The notes beneath the pieces are model-generated. The model saw only the letters and a program-made list of their open reading frames with translations. It was not told the DNA's origin and searched no databases. This document shows positions 16,880-26,872 of a stretch of 64,000 bases of DNA, in pieces; positions within the stretch are counted from its first letter, which is position 1, and each line of letters begins with the position of its first letter. The stretch is taken from positions 7,936,001 to 8,000,000 of the forward strand of contig NZ_JAGPYQ010000001.1 in NCBI RefSeq assembly GCF_018070025.1. The letters run 5' to 3'. A program made the position numbers and the translations under genes. The stretch is from Streptomyces liliiviolaceus (GTDB lineage: Bacteria > Actinomycetota > Actinomycetes > Streptomycetales > Streptomycetaceae).

Positions 16880-17716
16880 TCAGATGCCGACCTTGATGCG
16901 CGAGAAGCGCTTCAGGGTGACACCGGCCTCGTCCAGGACCTTCTGGACGGACTTCTTGTTGTCGAGCGCGTACGGCTGACCGAGGAGGGTGGCCTCCTTG
17001 AAGAAGCCGTTGACGCGACCCTCGACGATCTTCGGGAGCGCGGCCTCGGGCTTGCCCTCGGCGCGCGTGGTCTCCTCGGCGACGCGGCGCTCGGACTCGA
17101 CGACCTCGGCCGGAACGTCCTCACGGGAGAGGTACTTCGGCGCGAAGGCGGCGATGTGCTGCGCGATGCCCTTGGCAAGACCGGCGTCGGCCTTGTCCAG
17201 CTCGACCAGGACACCGATCTGCGGGGGCAGGTCGGGCATGGTGCGGTGCATGTACGCGGTCACGTAGGCGCCGGAGAACTGGGCGAAGCGGTCGAGGACG
17301 ATCTTCTCGCCCAGGTTCGCGTTGGCCTCGTCGACGAACGCCTGGACCGTCTTGCCGGACTCGATCTCCGAGGCGAGGAGCGCCTGGATGTCGGCCGGGG
17401 AGGTCGCGGCGGCGTGCTGGGCGATCTGGTTGGCGACGGCCTGGAACTTCTCGCCCTTGGCGACGAAGTCCGTCTCGCACTTCAGCTCGACCAGGACACC
17501 GGCGGTGTTGTCGTCGGCGATGATGGAAACCACGGCGCCGTTCTCGGCGGAGCGGCCCTCGCGCTTGGCGACGCCCTTCTGGCCCTTGATGCGCAGCGCC
17601 TCGACGGCCTTGTCGACGTTGCCGTCGGCCTCGTCCAGCGCCTTCTTGCAGTCCATCATGCCGGCGCCCGTGAGCTCACGGAGCTTCTTGACGTCGGCGG
17701 CGGTGTAGTTCGCCAT
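16880..17716 (-). CDS. tsf: Translation elongation factor Ts
   Basis: A 278-residue guanine nucleotide exchange factor for EF-Tu. The N-terminal UBA-like domain has the invariant MANYTAADVKKLRELTG, AGMMDCKKALDEADGNVDKA and KAVEALRIKG. The core has CETDFVAKGEKFQAVANQIA and the C-terminus LLGQPYALDNKKSVQKVL. Length and motifs are complete. It follows rpsB after about 150 bases containing a hairpin. Confidence 0.97.
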   Translation of the reverse strand: MANYTAADVKKLRELTGAGMMDCKKALDEADGNVDKAVEALRIKGQKGVAKREGRSAENGAVVSIIADDNTAGVLVELKCETDFVAKGEKFQAVANQIAQHAAATSPADIQALLASEIESGKTVQAFVDEANANLGEKIVLDRFAQFSGAYVTAYMHRTMPDLPPQIGVLVELDKADAGLAKGIAQHIAAFAPKYLSREDVPAEVVESERRVAEETTRAEGKPEAALPKIVEGRVNGFFKEATLLGQPYALDNKKSVQKVLDEAGVTLKRFSRIKVGI

Positions 17717-17813
17717 GATCTGTGAATCTCTTCTCGGAGTTCGAAGTCTCGGAGTCGGCGTCCGCCGCTGATCGGGCGGGCGTCCACCGAAGATCTACGG
17801 GCTGGGGGTGAAC

Positions 17814-17842
17814 GGCGGGCGACGCACCAGGCGCCGCCCGCC
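17814..17842 (-). terminator. Hairpin between rpsB and tsf
   Basis: GGCGGGCGACGC pairs with GCGCCGCCCGCC over 12 positions with one mismatch and a 5-base loop, 26 bases after the rpsB stop. It may attenuate transcription into tsf. Confidence 0.6.
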
Positions 17843-17867
17843 CTCACTCAACCGTGACGCTGGATCG

Positions 17868-18806
17868 TCAGGCCTGCTCGGCCGCGGCCGGCTTCTCAAC
17901 CTCGGCCTCGGCGGCAGCGGGAGCCTCGGCCTCAGCGGCGGGGGCCTCGGCAGCGGGGGCCTCGGCGGCCGGAGCCTCGGCGGCGGGCGCCTCGGCAGCG
18001 GGCGCCTCGGCAGCGGTCTCGTCGGCCTTCTTCTCGCCGCCCTCAAGCAGGTCGCGCTCCCACGCGGCGAGCGGCTCGCCCGCGGCCTTGTCACCCTCGG
18101 CGGCCTTGCCGGCGCCGGAGCGGGCGATGAGGCCCTCGGCGACGGCGTCGGCGATCACGCGGGTGAGCAGGGTGACGGAGCGGATCGCGTCGTCGTTGCC
18201 CGGAATCTTGTAGTCGACCTCGTCGGGGTCGCAGTTGGTGTCGAGGATGGCGACGACCGGGATGTTGAGCTTCCGGGCCTCACCGACCGCGATGTGCTCC
18301 TTCTTGGTGTCCACGATCCAGACGGCGCTGGGCACCTTGGACATCTCGCGGATACCGCCGAGGGTCTTCTCCAGCTTGGCCTTCTCGCGGGAGAGGACGA
18401 GCAGCTCCTTCTTGGTGAGGCCGGACGCGGCCACATCCTCGAAGTCGATCTGCTCAAGCTCCTTGAGGCGCTGCAGACGCTTGTAGACGGTCGAGAAGTT
18501 GGTGAGCATGCCGCCCAGCCAGCGCTGGTTCACGTAGGGCATGCCGACGCGGGTCGCCTGCTCGGCGATGGCCTCCTGCGCCTGCTTCTTCGTGCCGACG
18601 AACATGACCGTGCCGCCGTGGGCGACGGTCTCCTTGACGAACTCGTAGGCGCGGTCGATGTACGACAGCGACTGGAGCAGGTCGATGATGTAGATGCCGT
18701 TGCGCTCGGTGAAGATGAAGCGCTTCATCTTCGGGTTCCAGCGACGGGTCTGGTGACCGAAGTGGACGCCGCTTTCCAGCAGCTCCCGCATCGTGACGAC
18801 GGCCAT
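17868..18806 (-). CDS. rpsB: 30S ribosomal protein S2
   Basis: A 312-residue protein with the S2 signature: [42 protein letters not shown], and later [29 protein letters not shown]. The core ends near residue 250. A tail of about 55 residues with repeated AEAPA units is Ala/Glu/Pro-rich and probably disordered, as is common in actinobacterial S2. The ATG at 18806 has AAGGAG about 9 bases upstream. It is divergent from the M23 peptidase gene. Confidence 0.97.
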   Translation of the reverse strand: MAVVTMRELLESGVHFGHQTRRWNPKMKRFIFTERNGIYIIDLLQSLSYIDRAYEFVKETVAHGGTVMFVGTKKQAQEAIAEQATRVGMPYVNQRWLGGMLTNFSTVYKRLQRLKELEQIDFEDVAASGLTKKELLVLSREKAKLEKTLGGIREMSKVPSAVWIVDTKKEHIAVGEARKLNIPVVAILDTNCDPDEVDYKIPGNDDAIRSVTLLTRVIADAVAEGLIARSGAGKAAEGDKAAGEPLAAWERDLLEGGEKKADETAAEAPAAEAPAAEAPAAEAPAAEAPAAEAEAPAAAEAEVEKPAAAEQA

Positions 18807-19087
18807 GGCCGTACTCCTTGGTGTTCTCGGTTGTGCCGCGTCCGCCGGACGGCGGTCGCGCCTGACGCCCGCATTGCGCCTTGCCACGAGGGACCGAGGG
18901 GCGCTGACATCGGCTGTTTGACGGCCTGATGTCGGGGCGTGCGAAGTCGACCCGGTGACCCGGATCGCCACAAGAAGTGTACGGGACCCACGGGGTGCCG
19001 GGTGACGCCGCTGTCCACAACCGACGGGTACTCCACAGATCCTGACCATGATCCCTTTTTTCATGCCGTCCGAGGCACGGTTCTCGC

Positions 19088-19825
19088 ATGCGAGCAGACC
19101 ATTTCCTTCGTACGGGACCGGCGCCGCGGCCTGCCATGACGATGCCGACCGTGAGGGCGCGCGCCATGGCGGTGCGTGCCATGGCGGTGGCCGCCGTGCT
19201 GGTGCTCGGTCTCCTGCTGGGCCTCGCCCTCGGCTGCGGCGGGCCGGCGGCCGTCGCCCGCGCCGGCGACCCCGGCGCGGGTGCCGGTGGGGGTCCCGGG
19301 AATCCCGGGGGTCCCGGCGGTCCCGGCGGTGCGGACCCGCCGGTCCCCGCCGTCGGCAGCGCCTGGCCGGTGGGCTCGCGCCCGCCGGTGGCGCGGGGCT
19401 GGGAGCCGCCCGCGACCGTCTACGGCAGGGGCCACCGGGGCGTCGATCTCACCGCGGCCCCCGGCACCCCGGTCCGGGCCGTCGCACCGGGCCGCGTCTC
19501 CTTCGCCGGCCGGGTCGCGGGCCGCGGGGTCGTCTCGGTGGAGCTGACCGGCACGGGCACCCCGCCCCTGCGCACGACGTACGGGCCGGTGGCGGCGACG
19601 CTGAAGAAGGGCGCCGAGGTGACGGCGGGCGAGGTGGTCGGCGTACTGGAGCCGCCGACTTCCCACTGCCCGATGTCGTGCCTCCACTGGGGCCTGCGCC
19701 GCGGGGACACCTACCTGGACCCGCTGTCGCTGCTGCCCCCGTGGCTGCTGACCAGGGGCCCGTCACGTCTGCTGCCGGTCAGGGGCATCCCGGAACCGGA
19801 GCCGGCTGCGGCGCCGGGAGAGTAG
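19088..19825 (+). CDS. Secreted M23 (LytM-type) peptidase-domain protein
   Basis: A protein of up to 245 residues. The N-terminus has basic residues and then a long hydrophobic stretch ([21 protein letters not shown]), a signal peptide or anchor. A Gly/Pro-rich linker follows ([12 protein letters not shown]). The C-terminal domain has the M23 features: [23 protein letters not shown] with the metal-binding His and Asp, and [13 protein letters not shown], which contains the second conserved His of the HxH motif with Trp in place of the intermediate residue pattern. It should act on peptidoglycan cross-links or stem peptides outside the cell, or be a degenerate relative. An ATG at 19136 is an alternative start. 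Confidence 0.82.
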   Translation: MRADHFLRTGPAPRPAMTMPTVRARAMAVRAMAVAAVLVLGLLLGLALGCGGPAAVARAGDPGAGAGGGPGNPGGPGGPGGADPPVPAVGSAWPVGSRPPVARGWEPPATVYGRGHRGVDLTAAPGTPVRAVAPGRVSFAGRVAGRGVVSVELTGTGTPPLRTTYGPVAATLKKGAEVTAGEVVGVLEPPTSHCPMSCLHWGLRRGDTYLDPLSLLPPWLLTRGPSRLLPVRGIPEPEPAAAPGE

Positions 19826-19908
19826 GCGGCTGCGGCACCGGAAGCAGGGCCGGGGGTGGGAGCGGCACCGACGTGACGCAGCCGCCGTCAGCCGTCGGCC
19901 GTCCGTCG

Positions 19909-20490
19909 TCAGCCGCGCACGCCTCGCAGAGCCATCGCCACGGCGGCCTCGGTGATCACCCCGGGCTCCTCGGCCGCACCGAGCTCGATCCTGCGCACGG
20001 CCGCGTCCGCGATCCCCTGGAGCAGCATCGCGGCCATCCGGGGCTGCTCGTGCCCCATGTCCCGCAACGCCTCCACGATCATCGCGACGAGCCCCCCGTG
20101 CGCGGCGCGGATCTTCTCGCGCGCACCGGCGTCGAGCTCACTCGCGGAGATCGCCACGACGGCCCGGTGCCGCCGGTCCCCCACCAGGGCGAGCTGGCTG
20201 CGGACGTACGCCTCGACCTTGCCCTCGGGCGTCGCGGCCAGCGACATCGCGGTTTCGACCTCGGCGGCCCAGAGCGGGAAGTCGACCTCGCAGAGCTCTT
20301 CGACCACCGCCGCACGGGAACGGAAGTACTCGTACACGGAGGACCGCGCGAGACCCGTCCGCTCGGCGAGCGCCGGGAACGTCAGGGCCTCCGTCCCGCC
20401 CTCGGACAGCAGGGATCGCGCCGCGTCCAGCAGGGCGGCTCGCTGCATCGACCGGTGCTCGGCCACGGAGGCCGCTCGAATCCTTGGCAC
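19909..20490 (-). CDS. TetR/AcrR family transcriptional regulator
   Basis: A 193-residue protein starting at GTG. The N-terminal DNA-binding domain reads RAALLDAARSLLSEGGTEALTF and LAERTGLARSSVYEYFRSRAAV, the canonical TetR helix-turn-helix. The C-terminal ligand domain is helical and Ala-rich without a recognisable subfamily. It is convergent with the M23 gene and lies downstream of whiG in the same direction, separated by 199 bases. Its target and ligand cannot be inferred. Confidence 0.9.
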   Translation of the reverse strand: MPRIRAASVAEHRSMQRAALLDAARSLLSEGGTEALTFPALAERTGLARSSVYEYFRSRAAVVEELCEVDFPLWAAEVETAMSLAATPEGKVEAYVRSQLALVGDRRHRAVVAISASELDAGAREKIRAAHGGLVAMIVEALRDMGHEQPRMAAMLLQGIADAAVRRIELGAAEEPGVITEAAVAMALRGVRG

Positions 20491-20689
20491 GCCCCCACTT
20501 TACGGACGCCCCGCCCAGGACGGGAGACTCTCGCCCGGGTGCACCGCGATCAGCCGCAGATCAGCGGCACCGGACCGAAGGGATTTCTCCCCTCCGGACC
20601 GTCCGACCGATCCCGACCGACAGGGCTCCCGCCCGCCCGCGAGAAGGCCCGGCGAGGGACGATTCAGCGAGGTCAGCGAGGCGGCGGGG

Positions 20690-21529
20690 TCAGCGCCCGA
20701 AGCTCGCCAGTTTCGCCCGGAGCTGGAGCACGGACTTGGTGTGGATCTGGCTGACGCGGCTCTCCGTCACCCCGAGCACATTGCCGATCTCGGCGAGCGT
20801 GAGGCCCTCGTAGTAGTAGAGGGTCACCACGGTCTTCTCCCGCTCGGGCAGCGTGTTGATGGCCCGTGCCAGGAAACGCCGCAGCTCACGGTCCTCCGCG
20901 ACCTCCACCGGATTGTCGGCCGCGGTGTCCTCAAGGGTGTCCATCAGGCTCAGCCGGTTGCCGCCCTCACCGCCGACATGCAGCAGCTCTTCCAGGGCCA
21001 CGACGTTGGCCAGCGACAACTGGCCGAACACCGCGTGCAGTTCGTCGACCGCGATCCCCATCTCGGCGGCCACCTCGCACTCCGACGGCGTACGCCGCAG
21101 CCGCGCCTCCAGCGTCGCGTAGGCCCGCTCGACATTGCGCGCCTTCTGCCGCACGGACCGGGGGATCCAGTCCAGTGCCCGCAGTTCGTCGATCATCGCG
21201 CCCCGGATCCGCGTGATCGCGTACGTCTCGAACTTGATCTCCCGCTCGATGTCGAACTTCTCGATGGCGTCGATCAGCCCGAACACGCCCGACGAGACGA
21301 AGTCCGCCTGCTCCACGTTGGGGGGCAGACCCACGCTCACCCGGCCTGCCACGTACTTCACCAGCGGCGAGTAGTGCAGGATCAGCTGCTCGCGCAGCCG
21401 CCCGTCGCCCGTGGTCTTGTACGACCTCCACAGCTCGTCGAGCGTCGAGGGGGCGGGCGGCCGCACGCCGCCGTCACGGGCGGCGGGGGGAACCGCCGCC
21501 CGGTCGGACCCGGAGGTGTGCTGGGGCAT
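20690..21529 (-). CDS. whiG: Sporulation RNA polymerase sigma factor WhiG
   Basis: A 279-residue FliA/WhiG-type sigma factor that starts the sporulation programme in aerial hyphae of Streptomyces. Region 2 shows [20 protein letters not shown] and [20 protein letters not shown], followed by [21 protein letters not shown]. Region 4 shows [41 protein letters not shown] helix-turn-helix. I use the ATG at 21529 ([18 protein letters not shown]), as in known WhiG proteins, rather than an upstream in-frame ATG at 21619. It follows dprA directly, with a 278-base promoter region between them. Confidence 0.95.
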   Translation of the reverse strand: MPQHTSGSDRAAVPPAARDGGVRPPAPSTLDELWRSYKTTGDGRLREQLILHYSPLVKYVAGRVSVGLPPNVEQADFVSSGVFGLIDAIEKFDIEREIKFETYAITRIRGAMIDELRALDWIPRSVRQKARNVERAYATLEARLRRTPSECEVAAEMGIAVDELHAVFGQLSLANVVALEELLHVGGEGGNRLSLMDTLEDTAADNPVEVAEDRELRRFLARAINTLPEREKTVVTLYYYEGLTLAEIGNVLGVTESRVSQIHTKSVLQLRAKLASFGR

Positions 21530-21807
21530 GCGTCGCCTTGTGCCGTTCTGCAGTGAACTGTGAGTGACTGCGTGAGCTGTCGGTCTGATGTCGAGTTGCC
21601 TGTCTGAGTCGGAATCCATGTGAGCGTAGCGTGACTGGAGAGTCGCAGTGTGCGAACAGTGCTGGACTCACCGTGCGCAGATACGTTCCGTCGGCCGTCC
21701 GGCACAGGTGTGGCCGTCGCCGTGCGTGACCTCTGCAGAGCGTCAACTACGGGAAAACCCAGGGGCTTCGGGGTGTAGCCCGGACGGCCGAACACTCTCG
21801 GTCAGCG

Positions 21808-22977
21808 TCACCTCCGATCCGTGCCGATGGACAGAGCGGCCTGGCGTGTCAACTTCCAGCCGTCGCCGTGTCGTTCGACGAAGCCAAGTGAGCGGAGTTC
21901 GTACAGTCTCGCGACCGCGTCGTCCTCCGTGGTCCCGGCGTGCCTGGCGATGTCCTGCCGCGACGCCGTCTCCCGGGCCGGCAGCGCGGCCAGCACCCGG
22001 GCGGCGTCCGGGTCCAGGAGGTCGCGCGGCAGCACCGGTCCGCGCCGGGCCGGGGCCAGCTCGCCCATGTCCCCGATCAGCTCGGCCACTTCCGCGGCGT
22101 CGGTGACCAGCACCGCGTCCCCGCGCAGGAGTTCGTGCACGCCCGCCGAGAGACCGCTGGTGGCCGGCCCCGGTACTCCCATCGTGAATCTGCCCAGCCG
22201 CTGGGCGGCCCGGGCGGTCGCCAACGCACCGCTGCGGTACGCCGCCTCGACGACCACCGTGCCGCGCGTCAGCGCCGCGATGACCCGGTTCCGCAGGATG
22301 AACCTGCTCGGGGTCGGATGATCGCCGGGCGGCAACTCCCCGACCACCAGACCCTGTTCGGCGATCCTGGTGATCAACTGCGTGTGACCGCGCGGATAGG
22401 GCCGGTCGACCCCGCAGGCGAGTACGGCGACGGTGGCGCCGCCCGCCCCGAGAGCGCCCCTGTGCGTCGCGCCGTCCACGCCGTAGGCGCCTCCCGACAC
22501 CACGACCCACCCCCGCTCCGCGAGCCCCGCACCGAGCGCCGACGCCATGTGGGCGCCGTACTCGGTGCAGGCCCGTGCCCCCACGACGGCGACGGAGCGC
22601 AGCGCCCATATCCGCAGGTTGGGCAGCCCCCGCACCCAGAGTCCGACGGGCCTGGCATCCCCCAGGTCGTCGAGCTGCGCGGGCCACTCGGGATCGCCGG
22701 GGCACACGAACCGTGTCCCGCTGTCCCGCGCCACCGCGAGGTCGCGCTCCGGGTCCGCCCGCTCGGCCCGGGCCCGCAGGCCCGCCCATCGCACGTCCGT
22801 CACACCGGGCAGCCGCTGTCCGCCCCCGGTGAGGCGCCGGACCACCTCCCCCGTTCCGCACTCACGGAGCCATCGCCCGCAGACCTCGTCCCCCGGTTCG
22901 ACGACCCGTGCGAGGAAAGCCCGGTGGAGCCGCTCCCCGTCCCCGCTCGCTCCGCCCACCGGGAAGCACTGGTTCAC
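21808..22977 (-). CDS. dprA: DNA-processing protein DprA
   Basis: A 389-residue protein starting at a GTG that overlaps the yifB stop by 3 bases. The Rossmann-like DprA/Smf core reads SVAVVGARACTEYGAHMAS, VVSGGAYGVDGATHRGAL, LACGVDRPYPRGHTQL, PSRFILRNRVIAAL and VVVEAAYRSGALATARAA. A winged-helix-like C-terminal domain follows (RETASRQDIARHAGTTEDDAVARLYELRSLG). DprA loads RecA on incoming single-stranded DNA in competent bacteria; its role in Streptomyces is unclear. Confidence 0.94.
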   Translation of the reverse strand: MNQCFPVGGASGDGERLHRAFLARVVEPGDEVCGRWLRECGTGEVVRRLTGGGQRLPGVTDVRWAGLRARAERADPERDLAVARDSGTRFVCPGDPEWPAQLDDLGDARPVGLWVRGLPNLRIWALRSVAVVGARACTEYGAHMASALGAGLAERGWVVVSGGAYGVDGATHRGALGAGGATVAVLACGVDRPYPRGHTQLITRIAEQGLVVGELPPGDHPTPSRFILRNRVIAALTRGTVVVEAAYRSGALATARAAQRLGRFTMGVPGPATSGLSAGVHELLRGDAVLVTDAAEVAELIGDMGELAPARRGPVLPRDLLDPDAARVLAALPARETASRQDIARHAGTTEDDAVARLYELRSLGFVERHGDGWKLTRQAALSIGTDRR

Positions 22978-24596
22978 CGGGAGGCCCCAATCGCCATCGG
23001 CACCCCCCGGGGGACCCCGGTGCGCAGTTGCAGCGCGAGGGTCACGTCCGCCACTCCCGGCCGGTCGTGGCCGGCGAGATCCGCGACGGTCCAGGCGACC
23101 CGCAGGACCCGGTCGAGCCCCCGGGCGGTGAGCACACCGCGCTCCAAGCTGCGCTCGGCGTCGTCCATGGCGCCCGGGGACGCGTACCACCGGCTGCGGA
23201 GCTCGCGGCCAGGTACCTCGCTGTTCGTGCGCCAGGGGGTGTCCGTCAGGCGCGCGGCGGCCCTCGCCCTGGCCTCCCGGACCCGGTCGGCGACCGTCTG
23301 GGTGCTCTCGCCCCGCGCGCCCCGCTCCGTCAGCTGGGCGCGGGTGACGCGGTCCACCTCCACCCTCAGGTCGACGCGGTCGAGCAGCGGTCCGGAGAGG
23401 CGGGCCTGGTAGCGGCGGATCGTGGAGGGCGAGCACTCGCACAGGGTGTCCCGCTGGGAGAAGCGGCCGCAGGGGCAGGGGTTGGCGGCGAGGACCATCA
23501 GGAACCGTGCCGGGAAGCGCACGACACCCGCACTGCGCGCGATCACCACATGCCCGGACTCCAGGGGCTGGCGCAGTGCGTCGAGGGCCCGGCTGCTGAA
23601 CTCGGGTGTCTCGTCCAGAAAAAGCACTCCTCTGTGAGCGAGCGACACCGCACCCGGCCGTGCCACCCCCTGGCCGCCGCCGACCAGCGCCTGCATGGTC
23701 GCCGAGTGGTGCGGGGCGCAGTAGGGGGCGACGTCGACCAGGGGTTTGCCCGGTGGCAGCAGGCCCGCGACCGAGTGGACGGCCGTGACCTCCAGGGACT
23801 CGCTCCGGCCGAGCCGCGGCAGGATGGCGGGCAGCCGCTCGGCGAGCATGGTCTTGCCCGCTCCCGGCGGCCCTTCCAGGAACAGATGGTGGCCACCGGC
23901 CGCGGCGACCTCCACCGCGGTCCGTGCCGAGAGCTGGCCCACGACGTCGGCGAGGTCGTGTTCGTGGTCGTGGTGCGCGGCGCCCATGCTGTGCATTCCG
24001 GTGGCCGCGCCCGTGCCCGGCATGCGCAGGCCGGCGAGCGGATCGGTCCGGCCCGGCTCGTCCGGATCCTCGTCGGGCACCGGTTCGTCCGTGAGGACCG
24101 CGATGAGCTGGCGGAGGCTGCGCACGCCGAGCACGGACACACCGGGTACCAGGGAGGCCTCGGCGGCCGCGCTCTCCGGCACCACCACCTGTTCGTATCC
24201 CGCCTCGGCGGCGGCCAGCACGGCCGGCAGCACCCCTCGTACTGGCCGGACCCGGCCGTCCAGGCCCAGCTCCCCGATCATCACGATGTCGGCGAGCACG
24301 CGGGGATCGATGCGCTCCGAGGCACCGAGGGCCGCGCAGGCGATGGCGAGGTCGAAACCGCTGCCGCCCTTGGGCACCGAGGCCGGGCTGAGGCCCACGG
24401 TGAGCTTCTTCTGCGGCCACTCGCCGCCGGAGTTGACCACGGCCGCCCTGACGCGGTCCTTGCTCTCCGTCAGGCTCTTGTCGGGCAGTCCCACCAGGGT
24501 GAACGCCGCCACGCCCGGCTCCAGGTCCGCCTGGACCTCGACGACGACACCGTCCACGCCCACGAGGGCCACCGAGCACGTACGCGCGAAGCCCAT
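22974..24596 (-). CDS. yifB: YifB family Mg-chelatase-like AAA ATPase
   Basis: A 540-residue protein. An N-terminal Lon-protease-like ChlI domain (FTLVGLPDKSLTESKDRVRAA, KLTVGLSPASVPKGGSGFDLA) is followed by an AAA+ domain with Walker A GPPGAGKTMLAERLP and Walker B GVLFLDETPEFSSRAL. Then come NPCPCGRFS with a Cys cluster and SGPLLDRVDLRVEV. It sits in the conserved yraN-yifB-dprA cluster and overlaps both neighbours by a few bases. Its cellular role is not established; homologues have been linked to DNA uptake or processing. Confidence 0.94.
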   Translation of the reverse strand: MGFARTCSVALVGVDGVVVEVQADLEPGVAAFTLVGLPDKSLTESKDRVRAAVVNSGGEWPQKKLTVGLSPASVPKGGSGFDLAIACAALGASERIDPRVLADIVMIGELGLDGRVRPVRGVLPAVLAAAEAGYEQVVVPESAAAEASLVPGVSVLGVRSLRQLIAVLTDEPVPDEDPDEPGRTDPLAGLRMPGTGAATGMHSMGAAHHDHEHDLADVVGQLSARTAVEVAAAGGHHLFLEGPPGAGKTMLAERLPAILPRLGRSESLEVTAVHSVAGLLPPGKPLVDVAPYCAPHHSATMQALVGGGQGVARPGAVSLAHRGVLFLDETPEFSSRALDALRQPLESGHVVIARSAGVVRFPARFLMVLAANPCPCGRFSQRDTLCECSPSTIRRYQARLSGPLLDRVDLRVEVDRVTRAQLTERGARGESTQTVADRVREARARAAARLTDTPWRTNSEVPGRELRSRWYASPGAMDDAERSLERGVLTARGLDRVLRVAWTVADLAGHDRPGVADVTLALQLRTGVPRGVPMAIGASR

Positions 24597-25021
24597 CAGG
24601 CCGCCCCTCGCACGTGCTCCACGACGGGGGCGCCGCGGTCGGGCAGCAGGACACCCACGACGTCGATACGGACGCCGCCGGGTGGAGCCCCTCCGTGTTC
24701 CTGCAGCCAGCGCTCGGCGAGACCGCGCAGACGCCGGGCCTTGACGGGGGTCACCGCGGCCATCGGATGCTCGAAGGGTCCCGCACGGCGGGTCTTGACC
24801 TCGCAGACGACCAGTGCGTCGCCGTCGCGGGCCACGATGTCGATCTCGCCGGCCCGGCCCGCGCGCCAGTTGCGCTGCAGGACCGTCATACCGGCCTCGG
24901 CCAGCCGCCGCGCGGCCAGGTCCTCGCCGTACCTGCCGAGCGCCTTGCGTGCCTTGGACGCACGGGGCGTGTCGGGCGCGTGGGGCGCCTCAGAAACCTT
25001 GGATGCCTTGGACGTCTTCAT
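24596..25021 (-). CDS. YraN family (UPF0102) endonuclease-like protein
   Basis: A 141-residue protein with the UPF0102 core: [28 protein letters not shown], then [24 protein letters not shown] with the restriction-endonuclease-like Asp and Glu-x-Lys residues, and [15 protein letters not shown]. The first 25 residues are Lys/Ser/Ala-rich. Its stop shares one base with the yifB start. The catalytic-type residues suggest a nuclease, but no activity is proven that I know of. Confidence 0.9.
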   Translation of the reverse strand: MKTSKASKVSEAPHAPDTPRASKARKALGRYGEDLAARRLAEAGMTVLQRNWRAGRAGEIDIVARDGDALVVCEVKTRRAGPFEHPMAAVTPVKARRLRGLAERWLQEHGGAPPGGVRIDVVGVLLPDRGAPVVEHVRGAA

Positions 25022-25173
25022 GTCGGCACCACCTCCGGCGCCAACACTGAGCCCCTCGCGATCCGCTGTTGGATCTTGGTGGACGGCCGCTCGACTGTGG
25101 ACAACTCAGTCACCCGTACGAGCGGCCGCCGTAGGACTTACGGGATCGTCAGCCCCGTCCCGACTGCCCGGTC

Positions 25174-25482
25174 CTAGCTGCTGGGCAGTTCGAGGTCGCT
25201 CTTGTTCAGCTCCTCGATGTTCACGTCCTTGAATGTCAGAACGCGTACCTGTTTCACGAACCGAGCAGGTCGGTACATGTCCCACACCCAGGCATCCGCC
25301 ATGGACACCTCGAAAAACACCTCGCCCTGAACCGAGTGCACCTGCATCTCGTAATCGTTGGTGAGGTAGAAGCGCCGTTCGGTCTCGATCACATATTTGA
25401 ACAGACCGACGACATCGCGGTACTCCCGGTAGAGCTTCAGCTCCATCTCGGTCTCGTACTTTTCGAGGTCCTCGGCGCTCAT
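25174..25482 (-). CDS. DUF2469 family protein
   Basis: A 102-residue acidic protein, MSAEDLEKYETEMELKLYREYRDVV and onward through TERRFYLTNDYEMQVHSVQGEVFFEVSMADAWVWDMYRPARF-type sequence. This is the highly conserved actinobacterial DUF2469 family, usually encoded near yraN and the signal peptidase genes. The ATG at 25482 was chosen because the conserved sequence starts there. Function is unknown. Confidence 0.92.
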   Translation of the reverse strand: MSAEDLEKYETEMELKLYREYRDVVGLFKYVIETERRFYLTNDYEMQVHSVQGEVFFEVSMADAWVWDMYRPARFVKQVRVLTFKDVNIEELNKSDLELPSS

Positions 25483-25537
25483 GGCATGTTCCCCTTCAGC
25501 CGTGCGTCCCCCTATTGTGCGCCAGCCCCGCGAGCCC

Positions 25538-26059
25538 CTAGACGATTTCCGTGTCGAGGGTCTCGGGCCTGGCCGGGGGCCCTTCGTCGAGCAGCCTGAG
25601 CAGCAGCTCGGCGAGTCTGGTCGGATACACCGTCTCATGTGCCCGGGCAAGTTCCCGGCACGTCCACCAGCGCGCTCCGGCGACACTGCGCCGTTCCAGC
25701 TCGGTCAGCCCCGTGGCCTCGGTCGCCGTCTGCGTCGTACGGCCCAGGAAGTACCACTCGTCCTGGTCCCAGCGGCGCCCCGCGAACGGGAAGGAACAGG
25801 TCCGCCGCCACAGCACCGGACCCAGCTCGACCTCGGTGATGCCGGTCTCCTCCGCGACTTCCCGCAGGGCGGCCTCTTCGCGTGTCTCGTCGCCCTCCAC
25901 ACCGCCGCCCGGTGTGAACCACCAGTCGTCCGACGGGTCCTCGGGTTCATGCCCGTGCAGCAGCAGGATGCGGTCCTGCGGGTCGAGCAGGACCACCCGG
26001 GCGACCTTCCGCAGCTCGCCGAGATCACCGCCCGTCGGCAGCGACGCGTCAGCCGGCAA
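25538..26059 (-). CDS. Nudix hydrolase
   Basis: A Nudix protein of about 173 residues. The Nudix box is GGGVEGDETREEAALREVAEETG, seen here from GGGVEGDETREEA to REVAEETGI, near residue 70. It is preceded by VARVVLLDPQDRILLLHGHEP and WWFTPGGG. I suggest a TTG start at 26059, which has GGGGAG about 7 bases upstream and overlaps sipZ by 11 bases; this is uncertain. Nudix enzymes hydrolyse nucleoside diphosphates linked to another group. The substrate (a MutT-like 8-oxo-dGTPase or another) cannot be read. It is the last gene after sipZ. Confidence 0.9.
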   Translation of the reverse strand: MPADASLPTGGDLGELRKVARVVLLDPQDRILLLHGHEPEDPSDDWWFTPGGGVEGDETREEAALREVAEETGITEVELGPVLWRRTCSFPFAGRRWDQDEWYFLGRTTQTATEATGLTELERRSVAGARWWTCRELARAHETVYPTRLAELLLRLLDEGPPARPETLDTEIV

Positions 26060-26795
26060 GGGCCCGCTCCCCCGCCCCCGTACGGCTGCGGCGGCGTGCC
26101 GACCGGTTGGCGACCGGCCCGTACGCGGCCCCGCCGAGGACGAGTACCGCACCCACCACGACCGCCGCGAGGACCAGGCGCAGGGGCCCCGGATCGGAGA
26201 TGCCCCCGAGCGTCTCGAAGCCGGTGGGGCGGGCCAGCATGCCGTTCATGGGCCAGGCCACCGCGTCGACGCGCGCGTTCACCGCGCTGCGCGGCACCGT
26301 GCCGTTGCCTGCTTCCGTCAGGTGGGCGGTGGAGTCCAGCGAGCCGCTGCGCTCGTCGCCGAGCAGGAAGAGCCGGTCCTTGGGCACCTCGATGGAGGGA
26401 ATCTTCGACGACTCGGCCGCGCTGCCCTCGGGCAGATACGGTTCCTCGATCTTCTTGCCGTTGACGGTCAGCTTGTCCTGCGTACAGCAGGCGACCGTGT
26501 CCCCGCCGACGGCGACGACCCGCTTGACCATGGGCATGTTGCCCCAGGTGGACTGCTTGAAGACGACGACGTCACCGCGCTGCACCTCGGAGCCGTCGAT
26601 CCGCTCGGCGAGCACCCGGTCGCCGCCCGCGATGGTGGGCGACATCGAGTCGGTCGGCACGGTGTAGGGCTGGTAGACGACCGCTCCCCAGGCGAACCCA
26701 CCGAGGAAGAGCACACAGCCGAGGGCCACGGCCAGCCCCGACAGCTTGCTGCCGAGCCGTCCGCGGCCCTCGTCCGTACGACTTGTCCCGCTCAT
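26049..26795 (-). CDS. sipZ: Type I signal peptidase SipZ
   Basis: A 248-residue membrane peptidase that removes signal peptides. The N-terminal anchor is followed by YTVPTDSMSPTIAGGDRVL, with the catalytic Ser in DSM, then RGDVVVFKQ, MPMVKRVVAVGGDTV with the catalytic Lys, and LFLLGDERSGSLDSTAH. A second hydrophobic segment near residue 215 gives a C-terminal anchor. Symbols follow the known Streptomyces order sipW-X-Y-Z after rplS. It begins 77 bases after sipY and may have its own promoter, as reported for Streptomyces lividans. Confidence 0.9.
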   Translation of the reverse strand: MSGTSRTDEGRGRLGSKLSGLAVALGCVLFLGGFAWGAVVYQPYTVPTDSMSPTIAGGDRVLAERIDGSEVQRGDVVVFKQSTWGNMPMVKRVVAVGGDTVACCTQDKLTVNGKKIEEPYLPEGSAAESSKIPSIEVPKDRLFLLGDERSGSLDSTAHLTEAGNGTVPRSAVNARVDAVAWPMNGMLARPTGFETLGGISDPGPLRLVLAAVVVGAVLVLGGAAYGPVANRSARRRSRTGAGERALAG

Positions 26796-26872
26796 CCCAG
26801 TGCTCCCCAACTCGGAGAATCGACCTCGCGGCCCAGGTCGGGCCGCGGAAGATCGGCGTCTGGGACGGCACC

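Noticed and set aside
18807..19087. A c-di-AMP (ydaO-type) riboswitch ahead of the M23 peptidase gene
   Set aside because: Such riboswitches precede some Streptomyces cell-wall hydrolase genes, but I could not find the conserved blocks in this gap.
21808..24654. A fused 948-codon dprA/yifB frame
   Set aside because: The long frame only reads through yifB in a different frame before entering dprA. Separate starts with short overlaps and intact domains support two genes.
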